Assembly (NCBI RefSeq): GCF_900269665.1
Contig: NZ_LT985361.1
Location: 6,039,960-6,103,959 of the forward strand
Length of the DNA stretch: 64,000 bases
Direction of reading: 5' to 3'
From: Nocardia suismassiliense
GTDB lineage: Bacteria > Actinomycetota > Actinomycetes > Mycobacteriales > Mycobacteriaceae
A program made the position numbers and the translations under genes. The notes beneath the pieces were generated by a model, which worked only from the letters and a program-made list of their open reading frames with translations, did not search any database and was not told the origin of the DNA. Position 1 is the first letter of the stretch. Every line of letters begins with the position of its first letter. Below, piece after piece: positions 8,330 through 18,300 of the stretch.

Positions 8330-9558
8330 CGGCTCCCGGCGATGTCGTGGGCGAGCGCGACCATCCAGGCGATGCCCGAGTTCAGTTGGCCGCTGGCGGC
8401 GTATCCGGTGTGGCGGGCGACGGTGTCGGCGTAGCGCAGCCACACCCCGGGGTTGACCAGATCAGCGTTGTCGGCGACGAGCTGTCCCCAGGCTGTGGAT
8501 AGTTGGCCGGTGAGCTTGGGCAGCAACGCGATCGGGTTGCCCGCGACGGTCGCGGTGATTTCGTTCCACCGCGCCTCAGCCACACCGCGTTCGCCCGCAG
8601 CAGACGACCGTGGGTCGGCGGCCTCGAGCAGCCGATCGGCCAGCGACAACTGCGGGACGTAGTCGACATTGCCGCCGCCGACCTGAAAGTCGTTGAGCAC
8701 GACCGCTGTCCAGGCGTCCCCGAGCGCGCCCGAGAGCACCGCCTGGAGCGAGCCGAGAGCGGTGAACGGATCACGTAGATCGGCTTGGGCGGCGATCTCC
8801 GCACCGACCCGCAGGAGCGCGGCGTGATCCGGTGCCGAGCACGCCAGGTCTCCGTCGGTGCAGATGTCGGCGACACGGCCGGTCAGCGCCCCGTAGCCGA
8901 TGTGATCGTCGGCGATGCCGCCACCGCTGGCGGGCGGGTTGGTGATCTGGACGCCCGAGACCGCGCCACCGCTGGTACCGGGTGCGGGGTCCGGGGTGAT
9001 CTGGCCGGGACGTCCAGGGAAAATCGCGTCTTGTGGTGCGCGATCGGGGTTGGAATACAAGGCGATGCCCGCGATCCGGTCCGGCTCGATCGGCCCGGCA
9101 CCTGCGCCGACATCTGCGGCGAAGCTCGATATCGCTTGTGCGCCTTGGGAATATCCGATTCCCGCGATCAGGGTGGCCGGACAAGCTTCCGCGATCTGGG
9201 TCACCGCCGCGTCGAGCTGGCGGCGAGCATCGGCGACCGACACCGAATACGGGGCGGCCCCGCCGCCCGGGATCGCGCCGCCGAAACCGGCGGGGTAGCC
9301 GATGTAGCTGCGCTGCACCAGATCTGGCACGGCCGCCAGGACCGGTGCGAGGAGCGCGCCGACCATCCCGGTGTCGGCCAGCGGATCCGCTCCCGGTGAC
9401 GACTGCCCCGTTCCCTGGATACCCACCACGTACAGGGCAGGACAACCCGGTCCGATCGGGACCGCCGCCGCACTACCCGTGGCGGCCATCGCAGCGACCG
9501 TGGTCGCGGCCGCCACCGCCGCTGCGGCGCTTCGCTTTCTCATCGCGGTGGTGGTCAT
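8326..9558 (-). CDS. Secreted cutinase-family esterase
   Basis: 410 aa. An N-terminal Ala-rich signal peptide (about residues 8-33) is followed by CPALYVVGIQG, elbow GYSQGA, a cysteine pair around DICTDGDLAC with the probable acid, and a histidine in ARHTGY near the C-terminus. It shares order, motifs and the long helical insert with the cutinase at 5640-7112, so the two arose by duplication. The start overlaps the upstream stop (ATGA) and its stop overlaps the lipase-like start. Two secreted cutinases within a conjugation operon suggest modification of the mycolate outer membrane during transfer, which is inference. Confidence 0.85.
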   Translation of the reverse strand: MTTTAMRKRSAAAAVAAATTVAAMAATGSAAAVPIGPGCPALYVVGIQGTGQSSPGADPLADTGMVGALLAPVLAAVPDLVQRSYIGYPAGFGGAIPGGGAAPYSVSVADARRQLDAAVTQIAEACPATLIAGIGYSQGAQAISSFAADVGAGAGPIEPDRIAGIALYSNPDRAPQDAIFPGRPGQITPDPAPGTSGGAVSGVQITNPPASGGGIADDHIGYGALTGRVADICTDGDLACSAPDHAALLRVGAEIAAQADLRDPFTALGSLQAVLSGALGDAWTAVVLNDFQVGGGNVDYVPQLSLADRLLEAADPRSSAAGERGVAEARWNEITATVAGNPIALLPKLTGQLSTAWGQLVADNADLVNPGVWLRYADTVARHTGYAASGQLNSGIAWMVALAHDIAGSR

Positions 9559-10502
9559 GGTTGCCCGACCCCCACACCAGCGCCGAAACCCGCGCCGACG
9601 GTGCCGCCAGCGACCGCACCCACCGCAGCGGCGGGGATACCAACGACCGCGGCACCGGCCGCCGCACCCGCGGCCGCCCCGAGTGCAGTTCCGGCCACGC
9701 CCGAAGTGACAGTGCCGATGATCGGCACGGGGATGACTGTCCCGAGTGCCGCACCGGCGATCCCACCGATAGTCCCGCCGATAAGCCCCCCGACTACCGC
9801 TCCAGCGGCAGCGACCGGGGCACCGGCGACCACTGCGCCTGCCGCACCGCCGATTCCCGCGCCTGCCAGAGTCGCCCCGCTGACACGATCCGATCGCCCC
9901 GCCGGAATGCCAATCGAGTCCAACGCCGTCGCGACCTGCGCCTCCGCGCCGGCGGCAGCGTCATTGATGGTGTCCGCGCATTCAGGGGGCAACCAGGCCG
10001 GACGGGGAGCTTGCCACTGCCCGATCCGAATCATGTTCTCCGGAGCCTCGATCGGCGCGACCGGCGGCACCGGTTCAGGCAAGTGCAACTCATCGATGCG
10101 AATAGGTTCCACCGGCTCACCCACCGGCGGAGCCGGACGCGAGGAGCTCTCGTTGCGCACCTGCGGCGGCTGGGAGTAATAGACCCGCGGAGGCGGCGGA
10201 GGAGGAGGCGATTCCGGCGCCGAATCCGCGGGCGGAGGCGGCGGAGGAGGAGGCGTCGGTGCGTTAGTACCAGGCTGAGAGGGACTGGTCACGCCCGGCT
10301 GATCGGCAATGGCCGCTGGCGGGGTTACGGCAGCGGCTGGCCCTGAGGCTGCGAAAGCCAACGCGAGCGGCATCGCGCCCGCCAGGATTGCCCGGCTACT
10401 CCGAATAGCGTTGTTCGTCAACGGTTTCCGACCGGAACGCCGGTCTTCGGTACAGCGAGGACTGCGGCCGTCAACGCTCGTGTGTTTCCTCAATCTGGGC
10501 AT
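9555..10502 (-). CDS. Secreted proline-rich, glycine-zipper protein
   Basis: 315 aa from ATG at 10502; the frame is open to 10577, but the later start gives a normal signal peptide (hydrophobic core ending GPAAA near residue 60 after a long basic start). Next come two polyproline runs (8 and 7 prolines), a segment with conserved E, P and W residues, then about 120 residues of Gly/Ala repeats (GAGIGGAAGAVVAG-like), a glycine-zipper pattern typical of membrane-inserting or outer-membrane-associated proteins. It heads the tightly coupled part of the conjugation operon. An envelope-spanning or surface role is inferred. Confidence 0.65.
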   Translation of the reverse strand: MPRLRKHTSVDGRSPRCTEDRRSGRKPLTNNAIRSSRAILAGAMPLALAFAASGPAAAVTPPAAIADQPGVTSPSQPGTNAPTPPPPPPPPADSAPESPPPPPPPRVYYSQPPQVRNESSSRPAPPVGEPVEPIRIDELHLPEPVPPVAPIEAPENMIRIGQWQAPRPAWLPPECADTINDAAAGAEAQVATALDSIGIPAGRSDRVSGATLAGAGIGGAAGAVVAGAPVAAAGAVVGGLIGGTIGGIAGAALGTVIPVPIIGTVTSGVAGTALGAAAGAAAGAAVVGIPAAAVGAVAGGTVGAGFGAGVGVGQP

Positions 10503-10576
10503 GGCAAGTAGACCCTTCGTCCTGAAGGCAAAATGGGAACTAGTAAGCGAATACAGCGAGGAGCCCGCTACGCGCA

Positions 10577-10606
10577 CCTCCCAGTCGCTAATACGCTCCT
10601 GGGAGG
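10577..10606 (-). terminator. Hairpin between the 35-aa peptide and the proline-rich gene
   Basis: CCTCCCAG (10577-10584) pairs perfectly with CTGGGAGG (10599-10606) across a 14-nt loop. It lies downstream of the small peptide gene (minus strand) and upstream of 9555-10502. It may be a partial terminator or attenuator; no T-tract follows. Confidence 0.4.
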
Positions 10607-10626
10607 CCGCTTCTCAGGCGTTTGCG

Positions 10627-10734
10627 TCAGATGAAGGGCAGAATGAACGCCAGTGCTTGGTAGGCCACCGACAAACCGTTGGACAGCAAGGACAATCCGG
10701 CGTTAACCAAGTTGAGAATTTCCAATGGTCCCAA
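10627..10734 (-). CDS. 35-residue hydrophobic peptide
   Basis: A short frame from TTG at 10734 to TGA at 10627. An in-frame TGA lies four codons upstream, so TTG is the first possible start, and AGAGGAAG sits at good spacing before it. The peptide is almost entirely hydrophobic or small polar residues (LEILNLVNAGLSLLSNG in the middle, ending FILPFI) with one acidic residue and no basic ones. It could be an amphipathic or membrane helix. Tiny channel peptides exist in Corynebacteriales (PorA/PorH), but no homology is claimed. It lies upstream of the conjugation operon on the same strand. Confidence 0.45.
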   Translation of the reverse strand: MGPLEILNLVNAGLSLLSNGLSVAYQALAFILPFI

Positions 10735-11017
10735 TGCAACTTCCTCTCAATCGGTTCGGACAACTACCTCCATCCAAACCCCGGAAGCATGTGCAGGGCT
10801 AGGGTTCTGACTCCCCTAGATTTCATTAACGGCCGCAGTGTCAAATAGCGATATGACGGTCTTGCAGGGTATTTGCCATCTAGTTCACACCCGGACCGTG
10901 AAACGTGGATTCTTCGAATGCCCTATGTTGCGCGTGGCCGGGCACCGGATCCCAGGCAAGCGGTGGGCGATTGATACGTGCGGCTGGGATGCGTGGCAGG
11001 CAACCGATGCCGTTTCA

Positions 11018-11300
11018 GCCCACCACGATTCGTGGTGTGAAGCCGATCGATGCACCGGATCTGTTGGGCGTGAGTTCGCCACGGCAGCAGCGAATCGACA
11101 CTGGTGTGGCGACATCACGTACGGGAAGACCTGGGCCGGGTGTATCTGGCCACTGTGACCCGCCTGCACGACCGGGCGGCTATCGACTGGGCGCTCGTCG
11201 ACCCACATGTGCATGGGGCTGGTCACCGACGCTATCGATCCCCATTCAGACTGCATACGGACCACAACGCGGCAAACCTCTGCCCTTCCGAGCTTGAAGG
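11018..11300 (+). pseudogene. Decayed IS3-family transposase (rve/DDE core)
   Basis: No single frame is open, but three frames joined by small shifts give a recognisable IS3 integrase core: APDLLG, then EFATAAANRHWCGDITY (first catalytic Asp in GDITY), then VYLATVTRLHDRAAIDWAL, then LVTDAID and HTDHNAANL (second Asp in HTDH). At least two frameshifts interrupt it and neither terminal repeats nor a helix-turn-helix orfA is visible, so it is a dead remnant. It marks accumulated insertions in the element's cargo zone. Confidence 0.6.
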
Positions 11301-11622
11301 ATCTGTGGCACTCGACCCGAGTCCCACGCCGGCGGACAACCTCAGGTTGCGTCCAACGTCGTGCCGCGTCTGGCTATGCGGGCACAGGAAGCCGATAGCC
11401 AGACCAGCTGTCATATGACCCAAAGTCCGTGCCCCGGTGTCATCAGTGGCGCAGGCCGGAAGGTCTCACCGTCGTGCCTTGCGCCGTCACAACAGGTTGC
11501 ATCGCAGGGCCAAGGCCACGCACACCAGCCATAAGACTGCGGTACCGAAGCAGCACACGGTCGATGAGCTGATCCACTTGCCCCATCTTTATCGTCCGCA
11601 CAACGAAGCACTGAGATCCGGA
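11300..11622. other. Stretch without a recognised gene
   Basis: Short overlapping frames occur on both strands but none has a convincing ribosome site, codon bias or family motif. It probably continues the degraded insertion-sequence region. Confidence 0.4.
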
Positions 11623-12573
11623 TCAATGACCGGCTGTCATCCGCCATTCGCCGGGGTATTGCCCGTACCGTTGGCGAAAACTTTCGCGAAATGCACTGGC
11701 CGAACCGAAACCGGAGTTGAAGGCTATCTGAGTGACTGTGCCGGTACTGATCTCGAGTCGACGTCTCGCTCGTTTCAGCCTGGTTTCGCGCAGCATTCTC
11801 GCGGGAGTGGTCGAAGCGGTTCTCAGCGCCTTGTGCAGCTGGCTCAACGAGCAGCAGAAGTGCTTCGCAATCGAATCGGGAGTGACGGTCGGGTCATCGG
11901 AGTTGATTTCGATGTAGACCAGCACTTCCTGCGCCAGTCGCTCCAGCCTGGATAGCTCTGGGGCCTGGCGGTCATCGAGCGAACTCGCCAGAATCTGGCG
12001 CAGGTACGCGTTGATCTGCGTGAAGTCGTTCCCCGTCATCGTCTCGCGATGCTCGACGAGCGATTTCACCATCCCGACGGCTGTCCCGAGCAGAGGGCGG
12101 TGCGCATCCATCTTCAGCGGCGGCTGGTCGGTGAGCATCGTGGCGATGGGATCGCCGTCAGGAATGCTGAGGACAACCGCCCGGGCGGTGTCGTCGTGAG
12201 CAACATCCATGTCACGACCCATCGAGTACAGACCTACCTCGCCAGGTTCCAGCACAGTGACGTCGTCGTTCTGCCTCAGCGCCATACGACCTTCGCGCAC
12301 GATAAGGAGCCGACCACTGCGGTCATCGTCGGTACGAACGTGCTGCTTGGTACGACGGTAATTGATCATGGTGGAGGCGAACTCGATGAGCACATCATCG
12401 CCGCACTCCTGGACCCATGTCCGCCCGTTGAAGTCTCGGTGATCGCCGAAGTCGAAGCTCAAACCGATGCGACCTTGATTCTCCTGGACCCGCTCAGCCC
12501 AAAAATCGGACCGGTCGCCCTTGGGGACCCAAAGGGTAGACTCGCGCCGAAGTTCGTAGCGTTGGCTGGTCAC
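11623..12573 (-). CDS. AraC-family transcriptional regulator
   Basis: 316 aa from GTG at 12573 with AGGGG upstream. The N-terminal half (about 1-190) resembles the AraC-binding-like domain found in NitR/FeaR-type regulators (NYRRTKQHVRTDDD, LLIVREG). The C-terminal 100 residues form the AraC double helix-turn-helix, with signature segments TPARMLRETRLKRARRRLE and VTQIAFNSGFGSASAFRESFRQRYGQYPGEWR. It is transcribed away from the P450 at 12914, with 340 bp between, so control of that gene is plausible. Ligand unknown. Confidence 0.88.
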   Translation of the reverse strand: MTSQRYELRRESTLWVPKGDRSDFWAERVQENQGRIGLSFDFGDHRDFNGRTWVQECGDDVLIEFASTMINYRRTKQHVRTDDDRSGRLLIVREGRMALRQNDDVTVLEPGEVGLYSMGRDMDVAHDDTARAVVLSIPDGDPIATMLTDQPPLKMDAHRPLLGTAVGMVKSLVEHRETMTGNDFTQINAYLRQILASSLDDRQAPELSRLERLAQEVLVYIEINSDDPTVTPDSIAKHFCCSLSQLHKALRTASTTPARMLRETRLKRARRRLEISTGTVTQIAFNSGFGSASAFRESFRQRYGQYPGEWRMTAGH

Positions 12574-12913
12574 ACGGTGCCCCTGTCCTATCTATCCTCC
12601 ACACGGTTCAGGTAAGTCGATTCCAAGCACCGTTGCTTCGAACCAACCCCTCAGTCTGCCGCCGGTGCGCCGGCGCGTCCACCAAACCAGCCCTGGGTGC
12701 AAGAATCCGGCACGGAATGCAGAAGAATCCGTGAACCCCCTGACCCGCAGCACGAGAGCGCTGGTCCCGGCCCGAGGCCAAATCGTGCAAAGATCCGGCA
12801 CTTCCGCGCAAGATCCCGGTCGATTTGCTCTTCGAAATCTGAATAGCATTGCCTGACAACCTGAGCTGAGCGCTCGCGACGGTTGGGCACTCCGGCCCAT
12901 TTCAGGAGATCTG
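12574..12913. promoter_or_regulatory. Divergent intergenic region between AraC regulator and P450
   Basis: 340 bp with no supported gene. It must hold the promoters of both divergent genes. A small inverted repeat AAGCA-N4-TGCTT lies near 12626-12640, the only obvious symmetry. AGGAGATCTG directly precedes the P450 start. Confidence 0.4.
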
Positions 12914-14143
12914 ATGAACGACCAAACCAGCCTCATCGTATTGGACCCCAACGGAACCGACATCCACGGCGAAGCTGCTCGCATCCGCGCCCGCGGCCCC
13001 CTGTCCCCGGTCGAGCTGCCCGGCCAGGTCCGAGCATGGGCGATCACCGACCCCGAACTGCTCAAAAAGCTCCTGGTCGACGCCCGAGTATCCAAGGACC
13101 CTCGCCAGCACTGGCCCGAGTTCATCAGCGGTGAAATCACTTCCGCGTGGCCGCTGTACCCGTGGGTGTCGCCGGTCAACATGTTCAATGCCTACGGTTC
13201 CGATCACCGCCGACTGCGCAGAATCATCTCTCCCACCTTCTCCTCGCGACGGACCGAGGACATGCGCGCCCGGATCGAAGCCATCACCCACGAGCTACTA
13301 TCCCAGCTCGCCGGCACTCCCCATGGCGAGTCGGTCGATCTACGTGAGGCCTTCGCCTACCCGCTACCCATCCGGGTCATCTCGGAGCTGGTCGGAGTAC
13401 CCCACCACCTCTATCCACCCGTACGACGTTGCGCCGATGAACTTTTCGACACCTCACCGCGCACTTCGCAACAATCCGAAGCCAACAACGACCGGATATA
13501 CGGCCTCTTCACCGATCTGGTCGCCTACCGGCGCGCCCACCCCAGCGACGACATGACCAGCCAGCTGATAGGCCACCGCGAACCCGACGGCTCCGGACTC
13601 AGCGAGCAGGAACTCATCGGCACTCTGCTACTGGTGATCAGCGCTGGCCACGAAACCACCGTAAACCTGCTCGACCACGCCATCTTCGCCCTGCTAACCC
13701 ACCCCGACCAGCACGATGCCCTACGAGCCGACCAAGCCTGCTGGGCCGACGTGGTCGAGGAGGCACTTCGCCTCGAAGCACCCGCCGCTTATGTTCCCCT
13801 GCGCTACGCCGTCGAAGACATCAACATCGACGGAGTCATCATCGCCAAAGGTGACCCGATCCTGGTCTCCTACGCCGCAGTCAACCGCGACCCGCGCACC
13901 TACGGCCCCGACGCTGACCATTTCGACCTCCACCGAACCAACAAGGCCCATCTGTCTTTCGGGTACGGCGCCCACCGTTGCCTCGGCGCCCCGTTGGCTC
14001 GACTGGAAGCCACCATCGCACTACCCGCACTGTTCGACCGATTCCCCAATATGCGCCTCACCGCCGACAACCCGGCACCACTGGCCACCGTCAACAGCTT
14101 CATCTCCAACGGACACACCTCCCTCCCGGTCCATCTCACCTGA
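12914..14143 (+). CDS. Cytochrome P450 (CYP107/CYP105-like, soluble)
   Basis: 409 aa, the standard length for soluble actinobacterial P450s. The I-helix oxygen-activation motif is AGHETT (near 242), the K-helix ExxR is EALR, and the heme-binding loop is F-G-Y-G-A-H-R-C-L-G with the axial cysteine near 355. AGGAG lies 6 bp before the ATG. No ferredoxin or reductase gene is adjacent, so electrons must come from elsewhere. The CYP107-like call rests on the AGHETTVNL segment. It is cargo on the element, flanked by an AraC and a MmyB-type regulator. Substrate unknown. Confidence 0.93.
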   Translation: MNDQTSLIVLDPNGTDIHGEAARIRARGPLSPVELPGQVRAWAITDPELLKKLLVDARVSKDPRQHWPEFISGEITSAWPLYPWVSPVNMFNAYGSDHRRLRRIISPTFSSRRTEDMRARIEAITHELLSQLAGTPHGESVDLREAFAYPLPIRVISELVGVPHHLYPPVRRCADELFDTSPRTSQQSEANNDRIYGLFTDLVAYRRAHPSDDMTSQLIGHREPDGSGLSEQELIGTLLLVISAGHETTVNLLDHAIFALLTHPDQHDALRADQACWADVVEEALRLEAPAAYVPLRYAVEDINIDGVIIAKGDPILVSYAAVNRDPRTYGPDADHFDLHRTNKAHLSFGYGAHRCLGAPLARLEATIALPALFDRFPNMRLTADNPAPLATVNSFISNGHTSLPVHLT

Positions 14144-14361
14144 ACCTCGCCGCCATGAATCGCCGAACGGTTCCGGCGGCCCGCGACTCACACCAGTGAC
14201 CGCAGCCCCGCAGGAGTTGCCGCCCGGTACTCACACACCACCCACCTTGCGTCGCGTCGCGTCGAACAAGCCGCGGCCTCGTGCGACCTCGGGCCCAAAT
14301 ACTCCTACTCGCGCTCGACTCCCGCCCGCCTTGCGATACCAGATGAAAGGAGGGGCTCCGC
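14144..14361. other. Intergenic spacer after the P450
   Basis: 218 bp without a supported gene or clear hairpin. AAGGAGGGGC near its end is the ribosome site for the next gene. Confidence 0.4.
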
Positions 14362-15201
14362 ATGAACCGAAACCCCGCATACCGTGCACGTTCCACCGTG
14401 CTATCACCAACCATCCCTACGATGGGAACCACCCTGCGATCGATCCGTGACAGCTTAGGGCTGACACGCCTGACCGCTCACAACCGCCACGGCGTCAGCT
14501 ACTCCTACCTCTACGAAATCGAGGCGGACAAGTGCACGCTGAAACTCGAAACGTTGGAAGCGCTCATCTCCGGCTACAAAGTCGACCCGCTCCTAGCACG
14601 CCACCTCCGCGAACTACGTTCTGCCCCAGCAGTTCTGATGCCAAGAGAACGGCTCCGCAGACGAGTGACCTCTAACCCCGACTGGATGAGCCATCTCGAT
14701 GATCTCCAGGAGCGCGGCGTTCTCGCCGCATACCTCGACCCGTTCTGGAATGTATTGGCCTGCAACGAACTCTTCCTATCGGTGATGCCCGGTCTCGAGA
14801 AGACCTGCTCGATCGCTGAGTGGCTCTTCAGCCCCATCGCTCAGGAAGCCTGGGTGGACTGGGAAAAGGAGGCCGCCTGGAATGTGGCCTACGACAAAGC
14901 CATTCTGGGGCTCTATAGAGAGAGCCAACAAGCCCGCGACCTCGTACGCCATCTAGGCCCCAATAGCGAATTTCGTCGCATGTGGGCGTCGAGTGTCGAC
15001 GTGAACTACGGCCGCGACAGCGACTCCTTGCTCCACGTCCGACACCCCCCGAACAACGAAATCGTGTCCTACTGGCTCAGCTTCGCCCCCATGGTCGAGG
15101 ACATGACCATCCTGCTCGCAACCGCAATCCCAAAGCCCTACGCCGGTCCCCGAAACCCCAGCACATTCGAGAGCCCGACACGGGCCACCGACACGCTGTA
15201 A
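14362..15201 (+). CDS. XRE-type regulator with MmyB-like ligand domain
   Basis: 279 aa. An N-terminal helix-turn-helix (about residues 20-75, with YSYLYEIEADKCTLKLETLE) is followed by a long C-terminal domain matching the MmyB/MltR-like PAS-type ligand domain: YLDPFWNVLACNELF, SIAEWLFSP, and a conserved R-x-x-W region (FRRMWASSVDV). In actinomycetes such regulators usually control a neighbouring oxidoreductase, which here would be the P450 upstream on the same strand. AAGGAGGGGC precedes the ATG. Confidence 0.85.
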   Translation: MNRNPAYRARSTVLSPTIPTMGTTLRSIRDSLGLTRLTAHNRHGVSYSYLYEIEADKCTLKLETLEALISGYKVDPLLARHLRELRSAPAVLMPRERLRRRVTSNPDWMSHLDDLQERGVLAAYLDPFWNVLACNELFLSVMPGLEKTCSIAEWLFSPIAQEAWVDWEKEAAWNVAYDKAILGLYRESQQARDLVRHLGPNSEFRRMWASSVDVNYGRDSDSLLHVRHPPNNEIVSYWLSFAPMVEDMTILLATAIPKPYAGPRNPSTFESPTRATDTL

Positions 15202-15314
15202 AGCCATCTCAGCCCGGCCCCAGTCGACTAACGATACGTTTCAAGAGTCGACGCGATTTCCTCCACTTATTACACCATCGGTTCGCCCTTTAGTGAGCGC
15301 TTGCGCAGGTGCCC

Positions 15315-18300
15315 TCAGCGGCTACTTCGCGGTCCCATGTCCTCATAACTACAGCGCGGTGCCCCCTCGACATCAGCGTCTGAGCGGTCGAACAGTAGGA
15401 GGTCCTTCAATAGGTCGTGCCTGAAACGGTAGACCGGTCCCGCTTGATAGAGCACACCCCGATGGCACGCGTCCTCGACGAAATGCTTGAAACTTCGCGG
15501 CAGCTTTCCCTGAAAGGGAAGCCAGATACGGCAGAACACCAACCACTGCCCCCACGTGTTGGTACCAAAACCGAAGAGCAGCCCGATGGCGAGTCCACCG
15601 GCCAGTCCGGAATGCCAACCGATCATCGCCCATAGAACGATGCCGTATGCCAGTGCGAACATCGCGGAAAAGTACAGGGTGAAGGCGCAATTCGTCCGTA
15701 CCATCTCGGCCATCGAGCGCGCGGGTTCGATCGATGCGGGCGTGGAAGGCACGTAGGCGAGGCCGGTGAGCACACCGAAGACGACCCCGATCACCAGCCA
15801 GTTGGACAATGATCCCATCCGCGCGTGCGTGATCACCCCCACCGCTGTGACAACGACGGCCCCCAGAAACGCGGCAGGGACCGTATTCCTCATTTCCTCG
15901 AAAGCGGTCGCACTGCCGGGAGTTGCCTTCCGCAGGTGCCCGACGCCGAGGGCAGGAAAGAAGCCGGCAACGGTGCCGCCGAGCAGGAGTGGCCACCAGG
16001 CACGGTCGACGTTTTCGATCAGTATCCAGCTGAGAATTGGGGCAACGAGCCCAAGAGTGAGACTGGCCGTAGAGTCCCGCCAACCTGCCTTGTTGGTGAA
16101 TCGAAACTCCGCTGGTTCAGCCGGACTGGGGTATGCGCCGATAGCCGCACCCATAATTAGGCCGATAGCGGCGCTTGTCGCTGCGAACCAGAGCGGAGCT
16201 GACGACAGCGCCACCAACACTGCGCCGAAGGACCCGCCGAGCACACCGCCGAAGAGGCCGAACGGTATCGCCCGCAACGCTGTGGGTACCGCAGCGCGCA
16301 GCGTCCACCAGGCGATGGTGTCACTGTTGAGATTTGCGGCAAGAAAGCGATACCAACGTAATACGCTTTTCGTGGGGTAGGGACTCTCGCGGTAGACAGC
16401 GGGGATGAAGCCGCCCAACAGATATCCCTGCACGGTTTCGGCATCATCGGCAGCGAGCAATTCCAAGGGGTTCGGCCGCGCCTGTTCAGGGGACGAGCCG
16501 TAGACGGAATGGGCGAGAAACGCCATGAGCGGTGTGTTGATCGCGGCGTGAAAGCGTTCCGCCGCAGCCGGGTCCGTTTGGAGCCGTTCCTGAAGAGGCG
16601 CCCAGGTGGCCGGGGTGGTGCTCATCAGGTAGGCGATGGTGTCGTGCACCGATAGGTTTTCGAGCTGGATCCCGCAGGCGTGCTCGATGATGCCCGTGGT
16701 ACGAACGGTGTCCTCGAACTCCGACGGCCGCGAGGTCAGCACGATGCGGGGCAGACCTGATTCGTCGCCGGCATCTATGTTGAGAGCTTGCACCAGCGAG
16801 ACCCGTTGTGACTGGGTCAACTGGTCGAAGCCGTCGATGATCGGCAGAATCAGCCGCTCGTCGAGCAGTTGCCGAGCCAGCGTGGTCGACGGTGCAGACC
16901 TTTTCTGCAGCCCGGCATTGACGCGGATCAGTTCTGACTCTACCCACGCCCAGAACCTTGCCGATAAGTCGGCCGCAGTAGCGTCATCGTCCCAAGCGGG
17001 CGCTGTCGACCACGACGACGCCGAGATCACCACTGGCACCGGCTGGTCGGGTGCTCGCGCCGCACACAGCGTCATAGCGAACTGGGTTACCATGACCGAT
17101 TTTCCTGCACCCGCCGCACCGAGCATGAGCATACGGCCGGAGCCGATCCCGCGATAGAAGGCAACCAGATCATCTAGCGTGCGTCCCAAGTGCGGTTGCG
17201 GGCGAGCCGATTCGACGTCCGTAGTGATCTGCGTGCGGCCATCGACCATTCCGGCGTCCGCCGTATCCCACTGGACCCTTAACCCCGCGGCGTCGCTGCT
17301 TACCTGCCGCATCGCCAGCTCGTTTCTCCAGTCCGACTGAAGTGCGGCAGCCAGAATTTCGAGCCGTCGCAGCAGATCGACGCGGGTCACCGAAAGCAGA
17401 TGGTCGGAGTCGAGTCGGCCGAAGATGAAAATGCTGGCCGCTACCAGGGCGAACACGCCGATAAGTGCGTACCTGATTAGGCCAGGCGATAGACCGGGCG
17501 CTCCGATCGCCATGTAAATACCAGCGGCACAATCTGTCAGCACCAAGGCAGCGGCGGCGACTGCCACAGGGCGGACCTGCACCTGTCTACGCGGCTTCGA
17601 TACGCGGCCTCCGTTCGGCTGCGTATGGACGGGGGGTGGTCCGGTAGTTGCCGCCCAGGTTGAGGACTCAGGCTTCGTCGCGAGTTCCGGTAGGACTGGC
17701 AGATCGTTCGGGTTGTCGACGTCGAGTAGCCGCCAGAACGATAGGGCGAGGTTTGTTGGCAACGCGTGGATCGAGGCGATAGGGGTGAAGCCCAGCGATC
17801 CCGTTCCTTCAGCGAGGGTGTGGCTCTGGATGACGCCGAGGACTCGGTCACTTCCGACGACGACGGCCGCTCCGGACATTCCACCCCATCGGCTTTTATC
17901 CACTCTGCTGATAGGCACGGAAGAATCACGAATCTGGATATCGGTGACTCGGAATGCGGCTACCACCGCCGATCCAGGTGACGCATGGGGATCAGGGCCT
18001 TCGGTAGTCGGCACGAAGCCGTGCACCTGTGCTCGCCGCACACCCGACTCCCCGTCCTTCCAAATCGGATATCCGAGCACCACACAGTTCTCGATACGCG
18101 CCGGGGCCGCAGTCGAATCGAATCGCGCGTACCTCATCGGTGCCATGGCCGGCAGCTCCGGTGCCGACAGAACCGCCAGATCCACTGCCGCAGTGCTGGT
18201 ACGGAGCGCGACAGTCGCCCGGTACTCCGTTCCTTCAACGACGACTCGGTGTTCAGATCCCTCGGCGCAGTGATCGGCTGTCAGGATGTAGGTGCCACCG

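Noticed and set aside
11437..11955. 172-codon plus-strand frame
   Set aside because: Half is antisense to the AraC gene; the remaining His/Arg-rich part has no similarity I can name.
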